Assembly: GCA_023380755.1 (NCBI GenBank)
Contig: JAMCSD010000002.1
Coordinates: 86,022-122,194, forward strand
Direction of reading: 5' to 3'
Length of the DNA stretch: 36,173 nt
DNA from: Patescibacteria group bacterium
GTDB taxonomy: Bacteria; Patescibacteriota; Microgenomatia; UBA12405
Shown in pieces: positions 9,263-18,284 of the stretch (positions are counted from its first letter, which is position 1; each line of letters opens with the position of its first letter). The notes beneath the pieces were generated by a model. It made no database searches. It was not told where the DNA came from and saw only the letters and a program-made list of their open reading frames with translations. Both the position numbers and the translations under genes were made by a program.

Positions 9263-10405
9263 TTATAAATTAATATATAAGTTGTCAGCAAAACTATCAA
9301 GGTTATAGTTTTTAAATAAGGAATACTGAATATCAATCTGAGTGCGGGAGAATGAGGAAACTAGATCACTAGTAAGTTTATTGTTAAAACTGGGTATCTT
9401 TGAAGGTAGAGAAATAAAAGCTGATTCCTGGTTAATAATAATAGGGGTACCGTAATAAATTGATTCAAAATTAACAATCCCGAGACTTTCTTCAATAGAG
9501 GGGTTGATAAAAATATCCATTAAGTTAAATATTTTCTCTTTTTCTTTATCAGGAAAGTCATAAATAATGGTTAATTGTTTGGAATCCAAATATTTTTTAA
9601 AATGTTTCTCGATTGCCGAACTACCATTGTTGCGGGCACCGGCGAAGATTACTTTGAAGTTGGCTTGCAACAAACTATCAAAAAGATAAAGGTTCTTTCT
9701 TTCGCATATTTGACCAACGTAGCCAATGGTAGGATGGGAAAAATCGTACTTTCTTTTAGCATTTTTTGTTTTTTGAAGTGCTATTTGTTTCTTAGAATAT
9801 GGACAGTAGGTGTTGATAATGGATTGGGTATCGGAAATGTGGTAGTTATTTGATAATTTTTCTTTTTCAAAGCTAGTTAGAAAGATGATTTTGGTGGCAA
9901 AATTCAGAGCCTGTTGAAAAAATGGAGAGTGGTTGTAATAGGAGACGTTATGATAAGCAGGTAGGACAAAAAGTTTTTTATTAAAATCGAGGGCAAACCG
10001 ATAGGCATCCCAAATCGCTTTAGTGGGGAAAGCAATACCAAAAAGGTAGTCACTGGAACGGATGATGTCTAAATCATCTTGGGTGTACTTAAGGATGGGA
10101 CCAAAAAATAAATGTGACAATATGCCGAATTTAGTTACTGGGCGGTAAAGAAATTTATTAGCCAGTCTTTGTTGCTGAAAATTAAGTTCAAGGCGGTGAA
10201 TGGTTGGATTATCTTTATCGGTAAAAAAGTTATTGAAGGTTTTATAACTATCGAGAGACAATCCCTGGCCAGTAAAAACATGAACCTCAAATTTTTCGTC
10301 AAGAATTTTTTTAATTTCACTAGACAGAAATTCAGCACCTCCCTTGGCTGGCGGGTAACAGTGGACAAAAAGAGAAATTATTGGTTTATTGGTGTTTTTG
10401 ATCAT
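9263..10405 (-). CDS. Glycosyltransferase family 4
   Basis: Starts with HCYPPAKGGAEFLSSEI; has TIGYVGQICERKNLYLF and INPSIEESLGIVNFESIYYGTPII (EX7E-type) motifs. Confidence 0.9.
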   Translation of the reverse strand: MIKNTNKPIISLFVHCYPPAKGGAEFLSSEIKKILDEKFEVHVFTGQGLSLDSYKTFNNFFTDKDNPTIHRLELNFQQQRLANKFLYRPVTKFGILSHLFFGPILKYTQDDLDIIRSSDYLFGIAFPTKAIWDAYRFALDFNKKLFVLPAYHNVSYYNHSPFFQQALNFATKIIFLTSFEKEKLSNNYHISDTQSIINTYCPYSKKQIALQKTKNAKRKYDFSHPTIGYVGQICERKNLYLFDSLLQANFKVIFAGARNNGSSAIEKHFKKYLDSKQLTIIYDFPDKEKEKIFNLMDIFINPSIEESLGIVNFESIYYGTPIIINQESAFISLPSKIPSFNNKLTSDLVSSFSRTQIDIQYSLFKNYNLDSFADNLYINL

Positions 10406-11132
10406 TTAAATACTTTTGGCAGGATTCAATTGGGTTACCTTCAAAGAGTATTCGAGAGTGATTAAGATAAATTACCGAAGAACAAAATGCTTGAACTTGG
10501 GTAAGGTTATGAGAAACGAAGAGAATGGTCACTCCCCTTTTTTTAAATTCTTCCATTTTAGAAAAACATTTGGCTTGAAAATCATCGTCACCCACGGCCA
10601 GAATCTCGTCAACAATTAATATCTCGGGATCGACATGAACTGCGATAGCAAAGGCAAGGCGCATATACATTCCAGAAGAGTAATGTTTGACTGGCTGGTC
10701 GATGAAATCCCAAAGCTCGGCAAAATCGACAATATTTTTATAGTAATTATCAATTTCTTTGCGCTTTAGTCCCAGTATGGCTCCATTTAAGTAAATGTTT
10801 TCTTTACCCGAGAGTTCGGGATGCATGCCGGCACCCAGTTCAATGAGGGGTGAGACTTTACCCTTAACAATGACCTGACCTTTGGTGGGTGACATGACTC
10901 CAGCAACTAACTTGAGGATAGTCGATTTACCGGATCCGTTTGGACCAATTATACCGATAGTTTCTCCCTTACTTATAGTAAAATTAATATCTGAAAGGGC
11001 AGTGAAATTTTTATGGGTTTCGTCACCAACGAATAAAGCAGGAAGAAATTCCTTAAAAGTACGGTGCTGGAGAAGGGTAAATTCCTTGGTGACGTGCTGG
11101 AAATCGATAATTGGGGGATTCTGGTTAGTCAT
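10386..11132 (-). CDS. Polysaccharide ABC exporter ATP-binding subunit (Wzt/TagH-like, without a C-terminal carbohydrate-binding domain)
   Basis: Walker A GPNGSGKST, signature HYSSGMYMRLAFAIAV, Walker B ILIVDEILAVGD, switch VSHN. At 248 aa there is no C-terminal extension. Confidence 0.95.
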   Translation of the reverse strand: MTNQNPPIIDFQHVTKEFTLLQHRTFKEFLPALFVGDETHKNFTALSDINFTISKGETIGIIGPNGSGKSTILKLVAGVMSPTKGQVIVKGKVSPLIELGAGMHPELSGKENIYLNGAILGLKRKEIDNYYKNIVDFAELWDFIDQPVKHYSSGMYMRLAFAIAVHVDPEILIVDEILAVGDDDFQAKCFSKMEEFKKRGVTILFVSHNLTQVQAFCSSVIYLNHSRILFEGNPIESCQKYLNDQKHQ

Positions 11133-11192
11133 TACTCACTTACTTTAACATGATTTTGCAAATTTGAGCGATTCGTGGCACCATAATGGGCA
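11133..11192. promoter_or_regulatory. Putative divergent promoter region between the Wzt-like gene and the CofD/YvcK-like gene
   Basis: The only divergent intergenic gap in the window (60 bp, AT-rich). A CATAAT -10-like hexamer on + lies only a few nt upstream of the ATG at 11193. No convincing -35 seen. Confidence 0.35.
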
Positions 11193-12170
11193 ATGGAAAA
11201 GAGTCTTAAAATATGTACTATTGGCGGTGGAACTGGAATGCCCGTAGTGAACAAAGCCCTGGTAAAGGCTGGTTTTCGGAATGTTTCCTCCATAGTGACT
11301 ACTTTTGATAGCGGAGGGGATACTGGCCGATTAAGAACCGATGAACGGGGAAGGATATTAGCCTATTCGGACTACTGGCGGTCATTAATCTCACTTTGGG
11401 TAGATGGAGAACAAAAGGAGTTGTGGGAAGAAATGCTACGATACCGGGATGGAAGATCAAGAAACTTCGGTAATTTATTTTTCCAATTTATGACCGAAAA
11501 ATTGGGCGACCTGAGTGATGTCGGTGATTATTTTGCCAAGTTAATGAACGCTGACATGAGAGGGACAGTGATACCGGTAACGTTAACACCATCAGAGATG
11601 TGCTTTCGAACGAAAAGCGGCAGAGAATTTTGCGGGGAGCACCGATTGGATGAGATGAGAATGTCAGCCGACATGGTGGAAGTAGTCTGGTTACAGGATA
11701 AGGTCAGAGCGAACGAAAAGGCCATTAAAGCAATAAAAGAAGCCGATTACCTAATTATCTGTCCAGGGAGCCTGTACGGATCAGTCATAATTAATTTCTT
11801 ACCTGTAGGGATGAAGGAGGCGTATCAGCAATCAAACGCAAAAAAATACCTGATCACCAACATAATGTCGGTGGCGAATGAAAACCACGGTTATGATCAG
11901 GAAAGCTATTTGGAGATTATGGAAAAGTATTTGGGAGTTAATAGCTTAGATCTGATTATTATGGCTGACCTGAAGTGTCTGGATCGAAAAAATTTAAAAA
12001 GGGCACTCTATTCGTATGAGTTAGAAAGATCTTTCCCGATAAGTTATAAAAATAACTGTAGAATTAAGACGGTCAAAGCGGATATAGCTTTAATCGAAAA
12101 AGGTCACGGACGCTTACGCCACAGTGAAAAGAAGTTGAGTGATTACTTAGCCATGCTATTATTGAAATAA
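11193..12170 (+). CDS. CofD/YvcK family protein (2-phospho-L-lactate transferase / gluconeogenesis-factor-like)
   Basis: CTIGGGTGMPVVNKAL, TTFDSGGDTGRLR and IICPGSLYGSVIINFLPVGMKEA match the YvcK/CofD layout (GGGTG, DxGGxxGRLR, PGSLYxS). Confidence 0.88.
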   Translation: MEKSLKICTIGGGTGMPVVNKALVKAGFRNVSSIVTTFDSGGDTGRLRTDERGRILAYSDYWRSLISLWVDGEQKELWEEMLRYRDGRSRNFGNLFFQFMTEKLGDLSDVGDYFAKLMNADMRGTVIPVTLTPSEMCFRTKSGREFCGEHRLDEMRMSADMVEVVWLQDKVRANEKAIKAIKEADYLIICPGSLYGSVIINFLPVGMKEAYQQSNAKKYLITNIMSVANENHGYDQESYLEIMEKYLGVNSLDLIIMADLKCLDRKNLKRALYSYELERSFPISYKNNCRIKTVKADIALIEKGHGRLRHSEKKLSDYLAMLLLK

Positions 12171-12967
12171 TGGATATTGTTAAAGAATTGGTTGAAGTAT
12201 GCCGGCATGGTGAATTATTAGGCCAGATAACTGCTAGGGAAATAAAATCAAGATATAAACAGTCGGTATTGGGTTATTTGTGGGTGATTGTTAACCCTCT
12301 TTTTCAGATGTTAGTGATGAGTTTTGCCTTTTCCGTAGTTTTAAAGATTCCGACAAATGCCAGCGAAAACATACCTTATTCAATATTTTTGTATGTGGCG
12401 CTCTTGCCATGGACACTATTTGCCAATTCATTAGCTTCGGCAAGCAATTCCTTAGTGGGGAACTCAAGTTTAATTACAAAAATTTATTTTCCTCGTACCA
12501 TACTGGTCATTTCAACGGTTATAGCTAAGGTTGTTGACTTTTTTTATGCCTCAACTATTTTAATAATTTATTTAGTGGTATTGCGAATTCCAATTAACCT
12601 AAATGTCTTATGGGTAATTCCTATTTTTATAATTCAAATGATTTTTACATTAGGATTATCTTTTTTCTTAGCCGCAGCAAATTTGTTATACCGCGATATT
12701 CAATACCTGCTTGGTTTGGTACTAATGCTGTGGATGTATTTAACCCCGGTAATTTATCCGGCAGACATCGTACCTGAGAAGTTAAGATTTATATACCAGT
12801 TAAATCCGATGAGTGTCATTATTAATGCCTATCGACAAACGATTTTAGGGGGAGGTATGCCGAACTTAACTAGTTTAGGTATTGGAGTATTAGTGTCAAT
12901 TGTTACCTTACTAATTGGACTAAAATACTTTAAAATCAAAGAAAAAATATTTGCCGACAACATTTAG
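12170..12967 (+). CDS. ABC-2 type polysaccharide export permease (Wzm/TagG-like)
   Basis: ITAREIKSRYKQSVLGYLWVIVNPLFQMLVMSF, RDIQYLLGLVLMLWMYLTPVIYP and LNPMSVIINAYRQTIL signatures; 6 TM. Confidence 0.95.
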   Translation: MDIVKELVEVCRHGELLGQITAREIKSRYKQSVLGYLWVIVNPLFQMLVMSFAFSVVLKIPTNASENIPYSIFLYVALLPWTLFANSLASASNSLVGNSSLITKIYFPRTILVISTVIAKVVDFFYASTILIIYLVVLRIPINLNVLWVIPIFIIQMIFTLGLSFFLAAANLLYRDIQYLLGLVLMLWMYLTPVIYPADIVPEKLRFIYQLNPMSVIINAYRQTILGGGMPNLTSLGIGVLVSIVTLLIGLKYFKIKEKIFADNI

Positions 12968-12973
12968 AAGCTT

Positions 12974-14698
12974 ATGTCACAAAAAAAGATTAAAAGACAA
13001 CGAACGACTCCCGGCGATAGAAAAAAGGAAGAAATTACAATTGTTAATGGACTAAGCATATTAAAAATTCTTAAAGAAAATTGGGTCTTCTTAGCTTTAC
13101 TACTGTTGGGAACTGTTGCAATTTATTTCAATTCGCTGAAAGGTAATTTTGTTTCCGATGATTATGCGTCGATTCCGCAGAATCCCATGGTAACATCGTT
13201 TACTTATATGTTAAGTGGTCTATTTGTGGGGATGACTAATTGGTTTTTGGCAACAGTGTTTGGAATCCAAAATACGGTACCATATCATATTTTAAATTTG
13301 GGTTTTTATTTATTGGCTTTAGTAGCAGTATTTGTGTTTGTGTATCTTATTGCTGGAAGACGGATTGCCACTTTTTCGTCTTTATTGTTTGCTGTTTTGC
13401 CAATACACGTAGAGGCGGTTTCTTGGGTATCGGGTAAGCCATATATAATTACAGGCTTTTTTATCCTATTAGCAATAATCGGATTTTGGCAATATTTAAC
13501 TACAGCAAAAAGGAATTATTTGTGGTTAATAATTGGAGGTTCAATATTAGCTTTTTTCACTGATAGGGTAAGGTCATTTTCAATACTGTTGATAATCTTT
13601 TTATTGGCAATTAGTTTTTTGGGTAAAAAAGGTATAAAGATAGACTGGAAAAAGGTCTTATTAGTCATGTTCGGCCTGGGATTGATCGCGGTTATTTTGA
13701 TGGTACCGCTGATTAGCAGCCGGATAAATAGTGTTAATAGCGGCTATAACGATTCCGGTAGTATATTTTATGACCCCTTTTTCCAGTACCCCACGGCGAT
13801 AGCAAAGTATCTCCAGCTAGTTATCTTCCCTTTTGATTTGACGTTATATCATACAATGTATATTTTGCCGGTGTGGTTGAATTGGCTGATAGTATTAATT
13901 TATGTAACCAGCTGCGCCTATTTTTGGTTTAAAAATCGATTAGTATCATTTAGTCTGCTATTTATTTTTATAGCCACGTTACCTTCAATGGCGCCAGTCA
14001 AGGTTAGCTGGTTGGTAGCGGAAAGATATATGTTTTTAGGAGCCTTAGGTGTCTGCATCATTGCAGCAGTAGTTTTGTCGCATTTATATAATAAAAGCCG
14101 GGCTTTGGTAATGGTAATCCTAGCAATGATTGCTTCAGTCTATGGATATCGTATATATATGAGGAATATTGATTGGTCGACCAATCATAATTTGTGGGTC
14201 AATACTTGTCAGGTATCGCCGAACAGTCACAATGCATGGAATAATATTGGGGATGATTACGATAAATTGAAGGACTATACTGATGCAGTTAAGGGGTTTA
14301 CCCAATCTACTATCGTGAAACCAAATTATGCCGATGCTTATCATAATCGAGGAAATATTTTCTTTAAGACGGGAAGGCTTGATTTAGCCAGGGATAGTTA
14401 TATGACAGCGATCTATTACTCCCCCACCCTCTACCATTCATATTTGAGCTTGACCCAAATAGATTTGATGGAGAAAAGGATGGATTTAGCGATTCAACAT
14501 GCCCAAAAGGTAACTGAAATACAGCCGAATGACCCACAATCATGGTATGTGATGGGAGTAGTTTTGGCTCAAGTAGGTAACAAAGAGGAAGCGATAAAAT
14601 CGATGAAGAATGCTTTATTGCTAAATCCTAATTATTCACCAGCTCAACAAGCACTAAGCCAATTATCTCAGGTACCAGAACCTACAACACAAAAATAG
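12974..14698 (+). CDS. TMTC-like polytopic membrane protein (GT-C-type) with C-terminal TPR repeats
   Basis: FVSDDYASI near TM1 and FAVLPIHVEAVSWVSGKPYIITGFFILLAIIGF resemble the TMTC signature. About 4 C-terminal TPRs (NNIGDDYDKLKDYTDAVKGFTQSTIVKPNYADAYHNRGNIFFKTGRLDLARDSY...). Confidence 0.88.
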   Translation: MSQKKIKRQRTTPGDRKKEEITIVNGLSILKILKENWVFLALLLLGTVAIYFNSLKGNFVSDDYASIPQNPMVTSFTYMLSGLFVGMTNWFLATVFGIQNTVPYHILNLGFYLLALVAVFVFVYLIAGRRIATFSSLLFAVLPIHVEAVSWVSGKPYIITGFFILLAIIGFWQYLTTAKRNYLWLIIGGSILAFFTDRVRSFSILLIIFLLAISFLGKKGIKIDWKKVLLVMFGLGLIAVILMVPLISSRINSVNSGYNDSGSIFYDPFFQYPTAIAKYLQLVIFPFDLTLYHTMYILPVWLNWLIVLIYVTSCAYFWFKNRLVSFSLLFIFIATLPSMAPVKVSWLVAERYMFLGALGVCIIAAVVLSHLYNKSRALVMVILAMIASVYGYRIYMRNIDWSTNHNLWVNTCQVSPNSHNAWNNIGDDYDKLKDYTDAVKGFTQSTIVKPNYADAYHNRGNIFFKTGRLDLARDSYMTAIYYSPTLYHSYLSLTQIDLMEKRMDLAIQHAQKVTEIQPNDPQSWYVMGVVLAQVGNKEEAIKSMKNALLLNPNYSPAQQALSQLSQVPEPTTQK

Positions 14699-14702
14699 GA
14701 AT

Positions 14703-15863
14703 TCAGTTATGGTCTTTGAGATGAAGATGTCTAAAACAACGGTATTCGGTAGCAGCGATGTTTTCCCAAGAATATTTTCCTAATAGCTTTTCTCCTTGAA
14801 GGTTAGAAAAATTTTTATGTTGGTACAATTCTAAAATTTTTTGGGCAACAGCTTGTGTGTCACCAATGGAAAAACGATAGATTTCATATTTGTGGTAGAT
14901 AAGTTTGTAAGCGGGTAGATCATAAGCCAAAGCAGGAAGCCCGGAACAGACGGCTTCCAGAAGAGCAATACCGAAGCTTTCGGTGCGGCTGAGGAACAAA
15001 AAGAATCGGCTTTTTTTTATAGTGGCATATTTTTCAGTACCATGGAGATAACCAAGGAAGGAAATATTCTTTTCAAGCGAATATTGTTGGATACGGGATT
15101 TAAAAGCCTTTAAGGTTTGAGAGTCTCCTGAGCCCATGATCGCCAATTTAAAATTTGGTAATTTGGGTTTTATTAGTCTTAGGACTTCAAGCATGTCATA
15201 AATTCCTTTTGCAGGATTTAGGCGTCCAATAAAGAGAGCATCAAAGATCTTTTGTGACGAAGAAGCCTCTTTTATATAAGTATTTTCGATACCGAAATTG
15301 GTTTGAAAAACCTGACTTTGTCGGAAACCATTTTCAAGAAGATATTCATTAAGTTGTGGGGTAGAAGCAAAAATTATATCCGCTCTTTTTATAAAAATAA
15401 GGCTGAGACGATAAAAGAGCCAAGCGAGTAACCGAACAAATTTGTTGCCTTCGACAAAAAGATTAACGGTATTATCAAAAACTGTTACCCAGATTGTGTT
15501 TGGGAAAAATAATTTAATAAAGAAAGGGGTAATAACCAAGTCAAGGACAGACGAGATGGAGTAAACTATTTCAAAACGATTTTTAATACAGGACTTTATT
15601 TGAGAGATAGCCAAAATATTCCGTTTAAAAGATTCAAACATGAATTGGTAAAGACTGCTCGTGAGGTTAGAAGTGTGGGACAATTCGATAAAGTCGAAGT
15701 CGGTGCCAATTATGCCTAAGTCGATAATATTTTTTTTTAATTCCTGATTACCCCAGAAGGTGACTCTCTGGTGCCATTGTTTGATCTTAAGTAATAAGGG
15801 AATGATGTTGGCATGCTCGAGAGTAGTACCAATAATTAGTATTCGTGGAATTTTAGTCGGCAT
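14703..15863 (-). CDS. Glycosyltransferase family 4
   Basis: FIGRLNPAKGIYDMLEVL and FLFLSRTESFGIALLEAVCSGLPALAYD (EX7E). Confidence 0.93.
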   Translation of the reverse strand: MPTKIPRILIIGTTLEHANIIPLLLKIKQWHQRVTFWGNQELKKNIIDLGIIGTDFDFIELSHTSNLTSSLYQFMFESFKRNILAISQIKSCIKNRFEIVYSISSVLDLVITPFFIKLFFPNTIWVTVFDNTVNLFVEGNKFVRLLAWLFYRLSLIFIKRADIIFASTPQLNEYLLENGFRQSQVFQTNFGIENTYIKEASSSQKIFDALFIGRLNPAKGIYDMLEVLRLIKPKLPNFKLAIMGSGDSQTLKAFKSRIQQYSLEKNISFLGYLHGTEKYATIKKSRFFLFLSRTESFGIALLEAVCSGLPALAYDLPAYKLIYHKYEIYRFSIGDTQAVAQKILELYQHKNFSNLQGEKLLGKYSWENIAATEYRCFRHLHLKDHN

Positions 15864-17298
15864 GAGAAAACTGGCGAGATATTATGTAATTAGCTATATT
15901 AAGAGCATTTTGGGGGAGGATATTCAAATAAAATTTGAAGTTTTGAAAAAAAGCTAAAAGACGTATTTTATGAATAAGTTCTAGATATTCTTTATTGTAT
16001 CTATATTCTGTATTCAGAAAAATCCGATTGTCTAGCAGATGAAAATTAATAGCGGTTAGGTCACGAAGCGTAATGGAAGGCAGTTGAACAAAGAGCCGGC
16101 TATAATCCATATTATCTGAGACTAAGTTAATTCGTTGGGCTGAAGGCCAAATAACGGTTCCCGGATAGGGAGTCAAAATGTAAATTTGGGTATTATCAAG
16201 AGGGTACTTCTTCATAAAATCAAAAGTATCCTGGAGGTCGTGGACGGTTTCCCCTGGAGTACCAACAATGTAACCGCTACTAGTCGTAATCTGGTAACGA
16301 CGGCAAAGAGTAACGGCCCGGCGGTTGTCTTCGACAGTAACTGAATGTTGCTTAAGGTAATCAAGAATTTTCGGAGAAGCACTTTCTAAACCAAAAATTA
16401 ATCTTTTAACATTCATTTCCTTTAGAATTTTGCAGGTTTTTTCATCAATTAAATTCGCCCGGGCATAGCCTATAAATTTAATTCGGTGATGAAGATTTTC
16501 GGCAATAATAAGATCTTTTAATTCTACTAATCGGTTATAGGGCGCAATGAATAAATCGTCCCAGAACATAATGCCGTCTACTTGGTAATCGGCAATAAGT
16601 TTCTTTATTTCATTGACTATATATAGAGGAGAATGAAACCGAACCCTTCCCCATTGAACCGGGGAACCGCAAAATACACAATGGTAGGGGCAACCTCGAC
16701 TGGTCATCACCGTTGCTAGACGCTTAATGCCATAAGGGTTGAGTTGTTTTTGTAAATAGACTTCTTTCATGGGAGTCAGATTACGGGCCGGATAAGGAAG
16801 AAGGTCTATATTTGGTAATAATGGCCGTCTTGGAGTAACAATGAGCTTATTTTTCGAGATAAAGAGTATCCCTTTAATTTTTTCTAAATGAATTGACGGA
16901 AATTTTTTTGATTTACTAAATAAAGTCAGAATTTCCAAAAGCGTTTCTTCACCTTCTCCGACGACACCAATGTCAAAGGGCTGAGAAAATGATTTGGGGG
17001 AAGCCGTAATATGAACTCCGCCAATGAGCAAGGGAACGGATAATCTTTTTTTTAAGGCGATAGCCACCTTTTTAGTATCATTAAAAAGAAGAGTATCACT
17101 AGTAAAACCAACAATGTCAGGCTTAGAGGCTAGAATTTGTTTTAGGGGGTTAAATCCTTCGACAATGGTAACTTTTATATTAGGTGATTTGTTAAGGATG
17201 TAAGCAGCCAGAGAGGTAAGGCCGAAGTGGGGCATGCTCATCTGGCTTTTCCAAACGTTCACAAGTGTTAGTCTTAAAATTTTCTTATTGATAGCCAT
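15853..17298 (-). CDS. B12-binding-domain radical SAM protein
   Basis: N-terminal KPDIVGFTSDT...LIGGVHITASP...VVGEGEETLLEIL; radical SAM motif SRGCPYHCVFC (CX3CX2C). Confidence 0.93.
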   Translation of the reverse strand: MAINKKILRLTLVNVWKSQMSMPHFGLTSLAAYILNKSPNIKVTIVEGFNPLKQILASKPDIVGFTSDTLLFNDTKKVAIALKKRLSVPLLIGGVHITASPKSFSQPFDIGVVGEGEETLLEILTLFSKSKKFPSIHLEKIKGILFISKNKLIVTPRRPLLPNIDLLPYPARNLTPMKEVYLQKQLNPYGIKRLATVMTSRGCPYHCVFCGSPVQWGRVRFHSPLYIVNEIKKLIADYQVDGIMFWDDLFIAPYNRLVELKDLIIAENLHHRIKFIGYARANLIDEKTCKILKEMNVKRLIFGLESASPKILDYLKQHSVTVEDNRRAVTLCRRYQITTSSGYIVGTPGETVHDLQDTFDFMKKYPLDNTQIYILTPYPGTVIWPSAQRINLVSDNMDYSRLFVQLPSITLRDLTAINFHLLDNRIFLNTEYRYNKEYLELIHKIRLLAFFQNFKFYLNILPQNALNIANYIISRQFSHAD

Positions 17299-18284
17299 TA
17301 TTTGAATTCGGGTAAACCTATTTTGAAAAACATATAAAATTTACCGGAACCAAAATACATATGTTTAATGATCGATAAATCTGATTGTTGACGTTGGGAT
17401 TGTACTTGAAAACGTTTTTGAAGAGTTTTGGGAAAATGATAAATGTTCCATAAATAAGCTTTTATGTAAAGGTAAACTAATCTAAATCGAAGATTAAATA
17501 TGAAGAGAATAATTTCTGATAAGTTGATTAAAAAATATAAAGGTAAGATGAAAATAAGAGTGGTTAACTGATAATTTTTCAGGAGGGTTAAAAGGTTATT
17601 TCTTTCGGAATAGTAACGGCGAAGAATTGTCGAACGATAATTGCCTGTTTTTGGAGGGCCACCACCGGCTGATTGGCCAGCCAGGTGGAATAATTTGGCT
17701 TCGGGTACAGAAAGGATATCAAAACCCATGAGGCGAATACGCCAGCAGAGGTCAACATCTTCATGGAACATAAAATAATCGCCATCAAAAGTACCAGCCT
17801 TAAAAAACAATTCTTTGGAAATAAAAAGCGAACTGCCTTCAGCGTAAAACATTTTAGGATAAGTTAAAGGAAAACCGAATATATCTGCAGCAATTCCAGT
17901 GTGGTAAAGGGTTTTTCCGTCGTAACTCAAAATTGAGGTAGTAGCGATTCCTGGATGAAAGGCTTCATAATTGGAAATAAGAATTTCGATTGTATCTTTG
18001 GCTATCTTGGAATCGTTATTAATAAAATATAGATATTCACCAGTAGCTTTTTTGGCTGCCAGATTATTACCTTGAGCAAAGCCAACGTTTTTATTAGAAC
18101 TAATTAAGAGACAGTTTTTATATTTGGGCAGACGTAACAAATCTAGGCTGTGATCGGGAGAATGATTATCGAAGACGACAATTTCAATGTTGGAGTAGGA
18201 TGAATTCAAGACGGAGTCGACGCAGGCTGGTAGGCAGGAAGAACCATTATAGTTGAGGATTATGACAGAAACTTTAGTTGGCAT
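17298..18284 (-). CDS. Glycosyltransferase family 2 (rhamnosyltransferase-like)
   Basis: VSVIILNYNGSSCLPACVDSVLNSSY, YFINNDSK and FHEDVDLCWRIRLMGF. Confidence 0.93.
   Translation of the reverse strand: MPTKVSVIILNYNGSSCLPACVDSVLNSSYSNIEIVVFDNHSPDHSLDLLRLPKYKNCLLISSNKNVGFAQGNNLAAKKATGEYLYFINNDSKIAKDTIEILISNYEAFHPGIATTSILSYDGKTLYHTGIAADIFGFPLTYPKMFYAEGSSLFISKELFFKAGTFDGDYFMFHEDVDLCWRIRLMGFDILSVPEAKLFHLAGQSAGGGPPKTGNYRSTILRRYYSERNNLLTLLKNYQLTTLIFILPLYFLINLSEIILFIFNLRFRLVYLYIKAYLWNIYHFPKTLQKRFQVQSQRQQSDLSIIKHMYFGSGKFYMFFKIGLPEFK

Noticed and set aside
9575-10465. Antisense + ORFs (9575-9853, 10169-10465) and out-of-frame minus ORF 10135-10368
   Set aside because: Overlap a clear GT4 gene; no motif or independent start context.
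10882-11148. 88-aa + strand ORF opposite the ABC ATPase 5' end
   Set aside because: Mirror of the Walker A region; no domain evidence; the ATPase on - is unambiguous.
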